Below are positions 43,429-53,238 of a stretch of 64,000 bases of DNA, piece by piece. The position numbers and the translations under genes were made by a program. Positions within the stretch are counted from its first letter, which is position 1; each line of letters begins with the position of its first letter. Origin of the DNA: Acetobacter aceti (lineage in GTDB: Bacteria; Pseudomonadota; Alphaproteobacteria; Acetobacterales; Acetobacteraceae); the NCBI RefSeq assembly GCF_002005445.1, contig NZ_CP014692.1:2604001-2668000 (forward strand), in the 5' to 3' direction. A model generated the notes under the pieces. That model was not told the DNA's origin and ran no database searches. It saw only the letters and a list, made by a program, of their open reading frames with translations.

Positions 43429-44175
43429 TCAGGCGACGACCTTTTCCCGACGCTTCAGCACCTCCGCCACAGCGACTTCATGCTCCAGCGTGACCAGTGT
43501 GAATAATCCGGCGGGAGGAACGGGCTCAATCCGCGCACGGGCCAGATCTTCCGGTGGAAGAAGGGCTTCCATGGCAAAATCAGGGTGCCAGCCAAGGGAG
43601 TGGGAAGCCCGGGCCATACCACGTTCGATCACGCCGCGCACACCGGTCGGGGCCAGAAAATGATTCACGAACAGGATATACCCGCCCGGACGGACCACCC
43701 GTTTCAGTTCGGTCAGCAGTTTGCGCGGATGAGGCACAACAGAGGCCACGAACATCGCCACGGCGATATCGAAGGAATCATCGGCGAAACGCGTTTCCTC
43801 GGCGTCCATTTCCAGCAGCGCATCAACATTGCTGAGATGGTCACGGCGCACGCGTTCACGCGCCCGGGCCAGCATATCGGAGGAAAGGTCGATACCGGTA
43901 ATCCGCTTGCTTGCCGTATAGTGCGGCAGTGCAAGACCGGTTCCGACACCGACTTCCAGAACCCGTGAGCCAGGCAGCCGATTCACCGCTGCAACCGCTC
44001 TTTTTCGCCCGAAAGCCGAAATGCCACCGAATACGGCGTCATAGACTCCAGCCCAACGCCGATATGCAGCCCTTACAGCATCTGCATCGAGCGCCACACG
44101 AGGCCCGTGATTTTCCTCCGTATGGGAGACGCCTTCCGCCGTTTCACTGCGGACATCCTGCAAGACTTCGCTCAT
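43429..44175 (-). CDS. pmtA: class I methyltransferase, probably phosphatidylethanolamine N-methyltransferase
   Basis: A 248-residue AdoMet-dependent methyltransferase. Motif I is VLEVGVGTGLALPHY, followed by ITGIDLSSDMLARARERV, the acidic post-I residue in LEMDAEETRFADDSFDIAVA, and RVVRPGGYILFVNHFLAP. AVRAAYRRWAGVYDAVFG near the N-terminus is typical of the Rhodobacter-type PmtA branch that makes phosphatidylcholine, a major lipid of acetic acid bacteria. A UbiE-like role is the main alternative. It is monocistronic. Confidence 0.7.
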   Translation of the reverse strand: MSEVLQDVRSETAEGVSHTEENHGPRVALDADAVRAAYRRWAGVYDAVFGGISAFGRKRAVAAVNRLPGSRVLEVGVGTGLALPHYTASKRITGIDLSSDMLARARERVRRDHLSNVDALLEMDAEETRFADDSFDIAVAMFVASVVPHPRKLLTELKRVVRPGGYILFVNHFLAPTGVRGVIERGMARASHSLGWHPDFAMEALLPPEDLARARIEPVPPAGLFTLVTLEHEVAVAEVLKRREKVVA

Positions 44176-44569
44176 TACGCCCTATCTGCTGCCCAATGGT
44201 TGAACATTGAGACACGACCAGGGCATCGTAAAAACACGGTCGTGCTCAGTATTGTGGCGACACACTGCCACACGAGACGGCAACGACCAAGCCCACGGAA
44301 CAAAGATGTCATGGGCAAACCTCATTTCGCGCCGTTCCGAAGGTCTTTTCCGTGCGACAAATGGTCCAGTTCACTCACGCCAGAGCCTGAATAACGACCA
44401 CAAGCCGTGCTTTCCGCATCCCGGCCATGCTCAGGATTGTCCAGAATACCTTTTTTCAATGACATCTTTCTCTTAATGTTATCATGTCAAAGATGTTTCC
44501 GCCTGATGTACAAGGCTGCGATATTGCGGCATAATGGATGGCAACGCACGACGCTACCGGAGAGAAAAC
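44176..44569. other. intergenic region before a small membrane protein gene
   Basis: No gene supported. CACGACC and GGTCGTG (near 44215-44245) can pair, and ACATCTTT (44462-44469) pairs with AAAGATGT (44489-44496) around a 19-base AT-rich loop about 75 bases before the TTG start; either could be an operator or a weak terminator. Confidence 0.4.
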
Positions 44570-44716
44570 TTGAATATTTTCCTGATCATCGTCTGCATTG
44601 TCATCTGGTCGGGAATGCTCATCGTGCGGTGGCGGCAGGCCATTTACATGTGGCTGGACAACAAGTTTGACCTTGAGCGCCTTCGCCGGGTCGACAAGGA
44701 GAAAAACAACTCCTGA
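44570..44716 (+). CDS. 48-aa single-pass membrane protein, unknown function
   Basis: TTG at 44570 has a near-ideal GGAGAG five bases upstream; an in-frame ATG at 44534 lacks one and would add 12 basic residues. The product has an N-terminal helix (IFLIIVCIVIWSGMLIV) and a charged C-terminus (DNKFDLERLRRVDKEKNNS). No family recognised. It stands alone between two divergent or convergent neighbours. Confidence 0.5.
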   Translation: MNIFLIIVCIVIWSGMLIVRWRQAIYMWLDNKFDLERLRRVDKEKNNS

Positions 44717-44935
44717 CTGTCGTTCAGCCTGCATTCCGCGAGACTTTGGCCTTTATTGAGAAACAGAACAGCCACCATCCACCGCAGTGTAGGAGACCAG
44801 TCTGCCCCTGAAAACCAGGACCTCAACACTCAAGAAGGCAGCACAAGTTGCCGCCCCACTCTGATATTTCACAAAATATTTCTATAATCAGACGTTGCCA
44901 TCTGACAGCAGAGTCCATCGGTCCTGAGAGCAGCG

Positions 44936-45916
44936 TCAGGCCGACAGACGGCTCTCGATGCAATCCCACAGCAATCCTGCCGGATTGATGCCGTCAAACC
45001 GCTCAAGCTCCTGAAGACCCGTTGGTGACGTCACGTTGATTTCCGTCAGCCAGTCACCAATCACGTCGATTCCCACAAAAATCAGCCCACGCTCTTTCAG
45101 CATCGGCCCGATGGCGTCGCAGATTTCGACATCGCGAGGCGTCAGTTCCACGCGCTGCGCCACACCGCCAACATGCATGTTGGATCGTGCCTCACCTTCA
45201 GCGGGCACGCGGTTGATGGCTCCAATCGGTTTGCCATCAGCAAGAATAATCCGCTTGTCGCCTTTCCTCACTGCGGCTTCATAACGCTGAATCATCAGAG
45301 GCTCTCTTGAACGGGCGAAATGCATCTCAAGAAGCGCATTCAGGTTCTGATCGTCCTCACGAATACGGAAGACACCACTGCCGCCATTCCCGAAGAGCGG
45401 TTTGACAATGATGTCTTTCCACTTCTTTCGGAACGCATGGATTTCGCCGACATCCCACGTCACCAAGGTCGGCGGCATGAGTTCGGGATAATGTGTAACG
45501 AGCAGCTTCTCCGGGGAATCCCGCACGGAACGCGGATCATTGACCACCAGCGCCTTGCCGGGCCCCACACCGTGAACGTGCTCAAGCAGATGAGTCGCGG
45601 TGATATAGGCCATGTCAAACGGCGGATCCTGCCGCATGAGGATCACATCCATTTCAGCCAGATCACTTCGCTCAGCATCCCCGAACGTCGCGTGGTTACC
45701 TTTTTCGCGCCGCACCGTGACAGGCCGCACCGAAGCCGTCAGGCGGGTTTTCTCACCATGCCCGCCCTCCAGCAGCGCCAGAGAGTCCACGCCGTATACG
45801 AAAAGGCGGTGTCCCCGGGCCTGAGCTTCCAGCATCATGGCAAATGTCGAATCACCATTGATATCGACCTCCTCGAGAGGATCCATCTGCACAGCAACAT
45901 CAAGCCCAGAACGCAT
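44936..45916 (-). CDS. gshB: glutathione synthetase
   Basis: ATP-grasp ligase joining gamma-glutamylcysteine and glycine. The 326-residue protein has an N-terminal domain with [19 protein letters not shown] and [19 protein letters not shown], then the ATP-grasp domain ([58 protein letters not shown]). These are the standard GshB blocks and the length is typical. It lies 69 bp after greB on the same strand. Confidence 0.95.
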   Translation of the reverse strand: MRSGLDVAVQMDPLEEVDINGDSTFAMMLEAQARGHRLFVYGVDSLALLEGGHGEKTRLTASVRPVTVRREKGNHATFGDAERSDLAEMDVILMRQDPPFDMAYITATHLLEHVHGVGPGKALVVNDPRSVRDSPEKLLVTHYPELMPPTLVTWDVGEIHAFRKKWKDIIVKPLFGNGGSGVFRIREDDQNLNALLEMHFARSREPLMIQRYEAAVRKGDKRIILADGKPIGAINRVPAEGEARSNMHVGGVAQRVELTPRDVEICDAIGPMLKERGLIFVGIDVIGDWLTEINVTSPTGLQELERFDGINPAGLLWDCIESRLSA

Positions 45917-45985
45917 CAGCCCAAACTCCTTTTCCAGAGCGAAACTCTTAAAGCACTTCCCTTCCCAAGCAAAACGCTTCCGGAT

Positions 45986-46549
45986 TTACAGGGGTGAGGG
46001 ATAGGTGATGGCTATGATTTCGATCAGATCCGTACCTCGCGGGGTATGCAGCGTAATCTCATCTCCAACCACCCGCCCGAGGAGCGCCCGGGCGACAGGG
46101 GCCAGCAAGGTGATTTCGCGTTTTTCAGAGATAGCTTCGTCCGCTCCGACAATGGTGACCGTCGTTTCCCGGTCATCCACATCGGCATAAGTCACCGTCG
46201 CACCGAAAAACACCCGGTCACGACGTACCTGCTGCGCGGGATCGACCTCGATGGCCGTCTCCACCCGCTTGGTCAGAAAGCGGATGCGGCGATCAATCTC
46301 ACGCAGCCGCTTCTTGCCGTAAATGTAGTCGCCATTTTCAGAGCGGTCACCGTTTCCGGCGGCCCATGAAACAATTTCCACTACAGAAGGCCGTTCGACA
46401 CGCATCAGATGCGAGAGTTCATCCCGCATCGTGCGTAAACCGCCAGGCGTTATGTAACGGGCGAGATCCCCGTTTCTGTCAGTTTTTTCACTTTGTTGCG
46501 CCACGCGGTCCCAAACCTGTTCATCGGTCTTATCCGATGGAGAGTTCAT
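45986..46549 (-). CDS. greB: transcription elongation factor GreB
   Basis: Binds the RNA polymerase secondary channel and stimulates transcript cleavage in backtracked complexes. The 187-residue protein has the N-terminal coiled coil (YITPGGLRTMRDELSHLMR) with the acidic tip and GreB-type NGDRSENGDYIYGKKRLREI, then the FKBP-like C-terminal domain with VVGDEITLHTPRG. The length is at the upper end of the family because of a 30-residue N-terminal extension. Its start lies 20 bases inside the end of motA. Confidence 0.92.
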   Translation of the reverse strand: MNSPSDKTDEQVWDRVAQQSEKTDRNGDLARYITPGGLRTMRDELSHLMRVERPSVVEIVSWAAGNGDRSENGDYIYGKKRLREIDRRIRFLTKRVETAIEVDPAQQVRRDRVFFGATVTYADVDDRETTVTIVGADEAISEKREITLLAPVARALLGRVVGDEITLHTPRGTDLIEIIAITYPSPL

Positions 46550-47396
46550 TGATCGCGGTATCGATCTCCTGGAAACTCGGCATCAGATGCATCGGTATAT
46601 CCTTCCGGCCGATCTCAACACTGACCTGTGCCGGGTTGCCCTGCAGATAGGCGACAAACACGACCCTGATCAGGTCATAATAATGCGCGTCCTCTTCCAC
46701 AACACTCTGGATACGACCGGCCAACGGACCAACCATACCATAAGCCAGCAGAACTCCAAGAAAGGTACCAACCAGCGCGCCGGCAATCATTTCACCCAGA
46801 ACTTCCGGTGGCTTGCTGATTGATCCCATGGTCTTGATGACACCAAGCACGGCGGCAACAATGCCAAGCGCAGGCAGACCATCCGCCAGCGTCTGCAGAC
46901 CGTGCGCCACATGAGTGTCTTCCTTGAGATTCTTTGTCAGTTCACGGGACATGACTTCATCGAACTGAAAGGCGTCATCCATGTTCATGCTGATCATGCG
47001 CAGATAATCACAGATCAGATTGCGGACCCGGTTATTGTCCCGAATTTTGGGATAGGCGGCAAAAGCCGTGCTCTCCATTGGCGTTTCGATATGCGACTCA
47101 AGCGCCATCACACCCTGTGTCTGGGCCAGCCGCGCAAAGAAAAACAGCAACCCGAGAAGATCAATATAGTCCTGACGACCAAAAGACGGTCCCTTGACTG
47201 CCGTCTTCAATGCGCCGGGCACATGCTTTATATCCGCCATCGAATTGGCCATGGCAAACGTGCCGATACCCGCACCAAGAATCGTAATAAGCTCGAACGG
47301 CATGGATTTGACAAGCGGCCCGATCGCGCCACCCGATGCGGCAAACGACCCGAACACACAGAGCAGCAGAAACACCAGCCCACCGATTAGCAACAT
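46530..47396 (-). CDS. motA: flagellar motor stator protein MotA
   Basis: Proton-conducting stator subunit with MotB. The 288-residue protein starts MLLIGGLVFLLLCVFGSFAA and has four membrane segments, a large cytoplasmic loop (with the RNLICDYLRMI region) and the conserved C-terminal pair ALPALGIVAAVLGVIKTMGSI and GEMIAGALVGTFLGVLLAYG. It is 50 bp after motB, the reverse of the usual motA-motB order. No other flagellar genes lie in the window. Its end overlaps greB by 20 bp. Confidence 0.93.
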   Translation of the reverse strand: MLLIGGLVFLLLCVFGSFAASGGAIGPLVKSMPFELITILGAGIGTFAMANSMADIKHVPGALKTAVKGPSFGRQDYIDLLGLLFFFARLAQTQGVMALESHIETPMESTAFAAYPKIRDNNRVRNLICDYLRMISMNMDDAFQFDEVMSRELTKNLKEDTHVAHGLQTLADGLPALGIVAAVLGVIKTMGSISKPPEVLGEMIAGALVGTFLGVLLAYGMVGPLAGRIQSVVEEDAHYYDLIRVVFVAYLQGNPAQVSVEIGRKDIPMHLMPSFQEIDTAINELSIG

Positions 47397-47446
47397 CTAG
47401 TCTATCCTCGTTTCAAGGCCGGACAATTGCGCCGCGCCACTTGTCT

Positions 47447-48685
47447 TCACTGTGTATTCGGCGCCTGGGTTGCCGCGTCTGCGGCAGACTTCGGCTGATC
47501 ACCGCTTCCTGTCAGGGGAGAGGCATCATCAGGCAATTTCACTTCATGTTCCCGATGCAGCACGAGGACCACGCGCCTGTTCACCGCCGAGGCCGGGTCA
47601 TCCGCATCCGCCAGATCGTGCGCCGCGCGTCCGACAACTTCAGCCAGCCGCTGTTCAGGGAAACCCGCAGCCGACAGGACTTCACGAGCCGAATCCGCCC
47701 GCGCCGCGGATAATGTCCAGTTGGAAGCACCCTTTTTCTTGTAAAGAGCGCCATCGGTGTAACCGTAGATTGAAAGATTCTGCGGCATCGCCGTCAGATA
47801 CGGTGCGATCTTTTGCAGCAGGCGGGTCGCCCGCTCGTTCAGGCGCGCAGAGCCCGTATCGAACATGGGGTTACGATCGCTCTCCGCGAGCTGGATACGC
47901 AGCCCGACAGGAAGCACATCGACCGAGATCTGCGACTTCAACTGTGCCGTAGACGGGTCCTGCGCCAGCGCCTGCTCGATCTGCTTCCGGTCCGCCTGAA
48001 GATCCGCTTCTTCCTTTTGTGCCGCGGAATTTTCGCCATCACCAATAGACGTAGCCGCTCCGCTCTTCTCGCCACCAATCGGTACGATACGAGGAAGATC
48101 AGGAGGCAGCGTCACTATTTTTCCTATACTTCGATCAGGAAACGCCGGATTGGGTACAGCGAAAACGCCACGTGTGCGGGCGTCAGTGCCTGTGCCGGAA
48201 TTCTCATTGCCGACAACAATGGAAATACCGGCTCCCATGCCTTCCGCCGTAGCATTCTTGTCTTTTTTACTGAGAGTCAGTGCGCCCGGCGGCAGAATCG
48301 CATTCTTCGCGTTCTGAGAAACCTGCAACTTCTCGGACGCCTGCGCCTGCTGGGAGGCCTGTTCTCCAGTCATCTCGGAACCGGTCGCATGTCCGGCATT
48401 ATCCGCGTCGCCCTGCACGACGGAAGATGAGCGCCCCGGACCACTCGTTGTCTGCGCTGCGGCATCCCCGGTGGTGGCCATCGGATTGAAGAAATTGGCA
48501 ATGCCCCGCCGGCGCTGTTCCGTAGTGGCGTTGATCAGCCACATCACAAGAAAGAACGCCATCATGGCGGTCACGAAATCCGCGTAAGCGATCTTCCATG
48601 CGCCGCCATGATGACCCGCCGCACCTCCGCCGCCACGCTTGACGACTATGATTCGCGCTTTGTTATCCCCGTTTTTACGTGGCAT
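47447..48685 (-). CDS. motB: flagellar motor stator protein MotB
   Basis: Stator subunit anchoring to peptidoglycan. The 412-residue protein has a single membrane helix with the proton-carrying Asp (KIAYADFVTAMMAFFLVMWL), the characteristic NATTEQRRRGIANFFNP plug region, a long Ser/Ala/Gln-rich linker, and a C-terminal OmpA-like domain (LSIYGYTDGALYKKKGASNW, LSAARADSAREVLSAAGFPE). ATG at 48685 follows GGAGAGGCAG; the frame is open eight codons further upstream. It is first in a motB-motA order. Confidence 0.93.
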   Translation of the reverse strand: MPRKNGDNKARIIVVKRGGGGAAGHHGGAWKIAYADFVTAMMAFFLVMWLINATTEQRRRGIANFFNPMATTGDAAAQTTSGPGRSSSVVQGDADNAGHATGSEMTGEQASQQAQASEKLQVSQNAKNAILPPGALTLSKKDKNATAEGMGAGISIVVGNENSGTGTDARTRGVFAVPNPAFPDRSIGKIVTLPPDLPRIVPIGGEKSGAATSIGDGENSAAQKEEADLQADRKQIEQALAQDPSTAQLKSQISVDVLPVGLRIQLAESDRNPMFDTGSARLNERATRLLQKIAPYLTAMPQNLSIYGYTDGALYKKKGASNWTLSAARADSAREVLSAAGFPEQRLAEVVGRAAHDLADADDPASAVNRRVVLVLHREHEVKLPDDASPLTGSGDQPKSAADAATQAPNTQ

Positions 48686-48768
48686 CTGCCTCTCCAACCG
48701 CCAGGCCATGCTGGAGGAAGCGGCTTAAAACACGCTTAACAAGGACGTGATGGCGTTACATTGCCGTT

Positions 48769-50277
48769 TCAGCCACGCCCTGCACCGGGGAGTTTCCGCA
48801 ACCAGCCCGCAGGCTCCGGCGGTATCGGGCAAGGGATCTGGTAAAGATCATACCGCTCGGCTTCACGCCCTCCGCGCGAACGCACGATGGTCCCGACCGG
48901 TTTTGCGAGAGTCGCCCAGGGGCTGCCGGGGGGAAAGGAGCGACGCCCGTTCCGCACAAGCAGGCCCCAACCTGCCCTGCAGGACCAGACAGGCAGATCA
49001 AACAGCGTCCAGCGCGGCTCAGCGCCGAGCACCACACGGTTGGGCAGGCTGAAGGCCAGTTCCGACGCAAGGCCATATTCGTCAGAGGCGATAAATGCGG
49101 CCTCCTGAGAGCGCAGCGCAATATTTTCGGAAAAAGTCGTCCAACCGCCACCCTGCCGCAAGGCAACGTCAAAATGCCTGTTCAATGGCAGAAACCCTGT
49201 CGCCGCCTGACACACCAGCAGTCCCCACAGCGCGTATCCGAGGCGGACAGCCCCTTTCCACCTGCGTTCAGCCTGCACACCGATCAGGCACATAAGAGCC
49301 GGATAGATCAGCACGGGCCAGTTCGGCTGCACGCGATCGCCCAGAGCGTGCTGAAGAAACACAGCTCCCGGCACGCACGTCAGACACAGCAACAACCGGT
49401 CAACGTCGGTGCGTCTGCGAAACGCAGCAACAAGCGCCATCCCGGCCAGCAGAAAAACGCCCGGCGTCAGCAATCCGAACTGCCCGGCCAGCAGTTCGCC
49501 GAGATACCCGGGAGCACTCGCCGGATGCCAGTCGCCCGTGCGACCGCCCTGCCGGACAAAACTGGCCCAGCCATGCGTGGCATTCCACCAGACCACCGGG
49601 GCGGTCAGCGCTGCGCCTATGCCCAATCCGGACCACGGCCATGGGGTGAGCAACTGCTTTCGCCGCACTGAAGACAGCAGGCACCACAGACCCAGTCCGG
49701 CGACTGGCAGGATCATGGTGTATTTACTGTCGAATCCAAGGCCGGCGCTGACACCAAGCAGCACCCACCAGCGAAGATCGCCGGTCCGCACCAGTCGCGC
49801 CGCAGCCCGGAGAAACAGGGCCATGAAAAAGAGCAGCGGCGTGTCGGGGGTCATCAGGGTCGCCCCAACGCCGAGCGCCAGCGTGGCATTGAGCAGGATT
49901 CCGGCAGCTACCGGATCCAACATCCGTACCAGCGGCCTGTCCCGTAACAGGACAGTCTGAAAGTCCCGGCAGGCCAGAACGGCCAGAATGGTGCCGACCG
50001 CCGCTGCGATCGGGGCTGTCAGCCTGATACCAAGGCCGGTATCGCCGCAGATCAGCGTGCTGATGTAAATCCACCACGCCACCATCGGTGGATGGTCCAG
50101 ATAACTGGCCTGAAGAGTATGCGACCAGATCCAGTAATAGGCTTCATCGGGGGTAACCGGCAGGCAGGCTGCAAGCAGCAGACGCACGACCGTCAGCGCC
50201 ACCAGACACATCAGTGGACGCGTCATGGGAACTTTCAGGAATCGGGCCAGCGCACTCCGCGCAGGGCGCAGACTCAC
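48769..50277 (-). CDS. ArnT-like GT39 family glycosyltransferase
   Basis: A 502-residue multi-pass membrane protein of the dolichyl-phosphate-mannose/ArnT class. The first periplasmic loop has the catalytic-type DEAYYWIWSHTLQASYLDHP (Asp-Glu) and DHPPMVAWWIY; about 11 helices follow. It should transfer a sugar from an undecaprenyl-phosphate carrier to a lipid or glycan in the periplasm. GTG at 50277 with AGGAA upstream is used; ATG at 50226 is an alternative. It lies 22 bp after the GT2-GtrA gene, which would make the carrier-linked sugar. Confidence 0.82.
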   Translation of the reverse strand: MSLRPARSALARFLKVPMTRPLMCLVALTVVRLLLAACLPVTPDEAYYWIWSHTLQASYLDHPPMVAWWIYISTLICGDTGLGIRLTAPIAAAVGTILAVLACRDFQTVLLRDRPLVRMLDPVAAGILLNATLALGVGATLMTPDTPLLFFMALFLRAAARLVRTGDLRWWVLLGVSAGLGFDSKYTMILPVAGLGLWCLLSSVRRKQLLTPWPWSGLGIGAALTAPVVWWNATHGWASFVRQGGRTGDWHPASAPGYLGELLAGQFGLLTPGVFLLAGMALVAAFRRRTDVDRLLLCLTCVPGAVFLQHALGDRVQPNWPVLIYPALMCLIGVQAERRWKGAVRLGYALWGLLVCQAATGFLPLNRHFDVALRQGGGWTTFSENIALRSQEAAFIASDEYGLASELAFSLPNRVVLGAEPRWTLFDLPVWSCRAGWGLLVRNGRRSFPPGSPWATLAKPVGTIVRSRGGREAERYDLYQIPCPIPPEPAGWLRKLPGAGRG

Positions 50278-50299
50278 CGCCGCATTCCTGACGGATGCG

Positions 50300-51469
50300 T
50301 CACTTCCTGCGCCAGATCAACGTCGAGGACACCGCATAATTCCAGACGACACCGATCACCGCCCCGGTGGCGCTTGCCCGGTCGAAAGTCTGGCCATCAT
50401 CACGGAAGAGTTGCGCAATACCGATATTGGCCCATGCGCCTGCCGAACACACGACAAGAAACACCAACAGGCCACCGTACAGCCGGATACCCCTGAGCCT
50501 GCGGTCACGATAGGTCAGCGTATTGTCGAGCCAGAAATTGACCAGCATGGCGGCGAAGGTGCCCACCGTCTGGGCGACTGAAAAGTCGGTGCCAGACAGA
50601 CGCAGCACATTCATGATGGCGATGTTCACGATGATGCCGATCAGGCCGACAAACGCAAAGACCAGAAAACGCATCGGCAGCCAGCCATGAAACAGCTTGT
50701 CGAGCATCAGCCCGAGGAACTGGAGCATGACAAGGATGTCGAGCTTGCTCTCTCCGGCAAGGCGCGGCTTGAACGTGCAGGGAATCTCTTCCACACGCAC
50801 TTTTTCAGGTGCGGACAGAACCAGGTCCATGAGGATCTTGAAACCCGCTCCGGACAGACGCGGGGCCGTACGCACGAACAGATCCCGGCGCAGGGCGAAA
50901 AATCCGCTCATCGGATCACCCAGCTTCACCGGCAGGATCATCTGCGCCAGCGTGATGCCGCCGTTGGACAGGGCATGTCGCCACACATTGGCAAGACCAC
51001 TGTTATCGCCACCCGCGACATGCCTGCTCCCGACAGCAATATCACAATGTCCGCCTGCAAGCGCGTCGAGCATGACTCCCAGCCGGGTTTCATCATGCTG
51101 AAGATCGCCATCCATCACGGCGATATAGGTCGCGGAGGAAGACAGTGCGCCTTCGATCACGGCCGTTGACAGCCCACGCCGCCCGATGCGGGAGATGCCC
51201 CGCACACGCCAGTTGCTGCGCGCAAGCTCCCTGACAGCCTCAATGGTGCCGTCAGGAGAATTGTCATCGACAAAAACAACTTCCCAGTCGCGTCCGGCCA
51301 GAGCCTGCGTGAGCGCGTCCACCAGAGGCCGCACATTCGGCGCTTCCCGGTAGCAGGGCACCACAACCGTGATCTCGGGACTTCCTGCACGCATGTCTTC
51401 AACAGCGGTGAAGGTGGAGGTGGCGGTGGCGGTTCGTGACAACTGATCCGGCAGGACGAGAGTGGTCAC
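50300..51469 (-). CDS. polyprenyl-phosphate glycosyltransferase with GtrA domain
   Basis: A 389-residue fusion. Residues about 30-255 are a DPM1/ArnC-like GT2 domain (EITVVVPCYREAPNVRPLV, EVVFVDDNSPDGTIEAV, YIAVMDGDLQHDE with the DxD). Residues about 265-389 are four GtrA-type helices (FLVFAFVGLIGIIVNIAI, FWLDNTLTYRDRRLRG). It likely charges undecaprenyl phosphate with a sugar and helps to flip it for the GT39 enzyme next door. The start overlaps the Lrp-type regulator stop by four bases. Confidence 0.85.
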   Translation of the reverse strand: MTTLVLPDQLSRTATATSTFTAVEDMRAGSPEITVVVPCYREAPNVRPLVDALTQALAGRDWEVVFVDDNSPDGTIEAVRELARSNWRVRGISRIGRRGLSTAVIEGALSSSATYIAVMDGDLQHDETRLGVMLDALAGGHCDIAVGSRHVAGGDNSGLANVWRHALSNGGITLAQMILPVKLGDPMSGFFALRRDLFVRTAPRLSGAGFKILMDLVLSAPEKVRVEEIPCTFKPRLAGESKLDILVMLQFLGLMLDKLFHGWLPMRFLVFAFVGLIGIIVNIAIMNVLRLSGTDFSVAQTVGTFAAMLVNFWLDNTLTYRDRRLRGIRLYGGLLVFLVVCSAGAWANIGIAQLFRDDGQTFDRASATGAVIGVVWNYAVSSTLIWRRK

Positions 51470-51966
51470 GGCAGTTTGCCGTCCGCCGCCCCTTCCGGTG
51501 ACGGAAAACGCGAAAGGGTCGTACGGATTGTCTGGAGAGTCTGCACGCGCACCACGTGAGGAGCCTCTGTCAGGCGGCGGGTCATTTCATTCTCCTGCGT
51601 CGTGTTCCGTGCAACCATCCGGACCAGAAAGTCGGTGCTGCCACGCATCATGTGGCATTCGACAGCCTCAGGCCATGACGACACCATGGCCTCGAACTGT
51701 GACAGAACTGTTTCTTTCTGACTGTCGAGGCCGATCAGGGCGAACAGCGTGATGGGCCAGCCAAGCGAGTTGGCGTCGACTTCGGCATGATATCCCTTGA
51801 TGACGCCGATTTCTTCCAGCCGCCGCACGCGACGAAGACAGGGAGGCGCGGAAATACCCACTCGACGGGCGAGTTCCACATTTGTCATGCGTCCGTCCGC
51901 CTGCAGTTCGACAATAATCAGCCGATCCACCGCATCGAGCTCCGCTTCCGTCACCAGCCTCTCCAT
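51466..51966 (-). CDS. Lrp/AsnC family transcriptional regulator
   Basis: A 166-residue protein with an N-terminal winged helix-turn-helix ([40 protein letters not shown]) and a C-terminal RAM/AsnC ligand-binding domain ([36 protein letters not shown]). ATG at 51966 follows a GAGG; the alternative at 51984 lacks one. It heads the GT2-GtrA/GT39 operon with ATGA coupling. Its start faces trxB across about 225 bp. Its regulon cannot be read here. Confidence 0.9.
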   Translation of the reverse strand: MERLVTEAELDAVDRLIIVELQADGRMTNVELARRVGISAPPCLRRVRRLEEIGVIKGYHAEVDANSLGWPITLFALIGLDSQKETVLSQFEAMVSSWPEAVECHMMRGSTDFLVRMVARNTTQENEMTRRLTEAPHVVRVQTLQTIRTTLSRFPSPEGAADGKLP

Positions 51967-52191
51967 CCGCGACCTCGCGTGCATATAGGACGAACCCCGT
52001 CATCTGTCCAAAACCCTTTAGCGTCTGCCAGTCCTGCATCAGAAGCTTTCCGCCGGCGCTTGCCCCAGGCGGAAAACAGGACCATATCGCTCCTCAATCA
52101 GTTCCATCGGGCAACACGATGGATGCAGGAACAGGGCACTTTCTCCAGACCGTGCCGGATGACAGGACGAAAGCGAAAGGCGTCGCGCACC

Positions 52192-53154
52192 ATGACAAAA
52201 ACCACTGATCTCCTGATCATTGGCGCAGGGCCGGCCGGTTACACCGCCGCCATCTACGCGGCCCGCGCGAATCTCAAGCCCGTTCTTGTCGCCGGCATGC
52301 AGCCCGGCGGCCAGTTGATGATCACCACCGAGGTGGAAAATTATCCCGGCTTCGCGACCGCCATTCAGGGACCGTGGCTGATGGAACAGATGGCGGCGCA
52401 GGCCGAGCATGTCGGGACGCAGATTGTCCACGATCTTGTTACTGAAGTTGATTTCAGAAACGGCTCGCCTTTCCGCATCACGCTCGATGGTGGCGACGTC
52501 TATCTCGCCCGCAGCGTCATCATTGCGACCGGCGCGCAGGCGAAGTGGCTCGGGCTGCCTTCTGAAAAGGCTCTTCAAGGCGCCGGTGTTTCCGCCTGCG
52601 CCACCTGCGACGGCTTCTTCTTCCGCGGCAAAAAGGTCGCGGTCATCGGTGGCGGCAACACGGCGGTCGAGGAAGCGCTCTACCTCACGCACCACGCGTC
52701 CCACGTTACGCTGATCCATCGGCGCGACTCGCTACGCGCCGAGAAAATTCTTCAGGACCGCCTGGAGGCCAATCCGAAAGTGTCCGTTATCTGGAATTCG
52801 GTCGTGAGCGAGATCCTCAGCACGGGCAATCCGGCGACGGTCGAGGGCGTGAAACTGCTCAACACTCTGAACGAAACCATGAGCACGCTGGAAGTCGAAG
52901 GCGTATTCATCGCCATTGGACATTCTCCGAACACCGCTCTCTTCCACGACCAGCTGATGCTGGATGCGGAAGGCTATGTCGTAACGGAACCGGGCACGAC
53001 CCGCACGTCTGTGCCGGGCGTCTTTGCGGCGGGCGATGTGCAGGACAAGATCTACCGTCAGGCCGTCACAGCGGCTGGGACAGGTTGCATGGCCGCTCTT
53101 GACGCCGAAAGGCATCTGGGCGGACTCGTTTCGGAATCAGGACAGAATACTTGA
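52192..53154 (+). CDS. trxB: thioredoxin-disulfide reductase
   Basis: NADPH-dependent flavoenzyme that reduces thioredoxin. The 320-residue protein has the FAD motif [39 protein letters not shown], the redox-active Cys136-Ala-Thr-Cys139 ([11 protein letters not shown]), the NADPH motif [18 protein letters not shown] with [11 protein letters not shown], and the C-terminal [23 protein letters not shown] at 52192 gives the family start. It is followed 84 bp later by a LysR gene on the same strand. Confidence 0.96.
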   Translation: MTKTTDLLIIGAGPAGYTAAIYAARANLKPVLVAGMQPGGQLMITTEVENYPGFATAIQGPWLMEQMAAQAEHVGTQIVHDLVTEVDFRNGSPFRITLDGGDVYLARSVIIATGAQAKWLGLPSEKALQGAGVSACATCDGFFFRGKKVAVIGGGNTAVEEALYLTHHASHVTLIHRRDSLRAEKILQDRLEANPKVSVIWNSVVSEILSTGNPATVEGVKLLNTLNETMSTLEVEGVFIAIGHSPNTALFHDQLMLDAEGYVVTEPGTTRTSVPGVFAAGDVQDKIYRQAVTAAGTGCMAALDAERHLGGLVSESGQNT

Positions 53155-53238
53155 CCATCTGAAGGATTTCCTTCACCAAAAACCATGTAGGCACATCAGA
53201 TCAGACGATGTGCCTCAAACCAGACAAGGGAGATCGGG

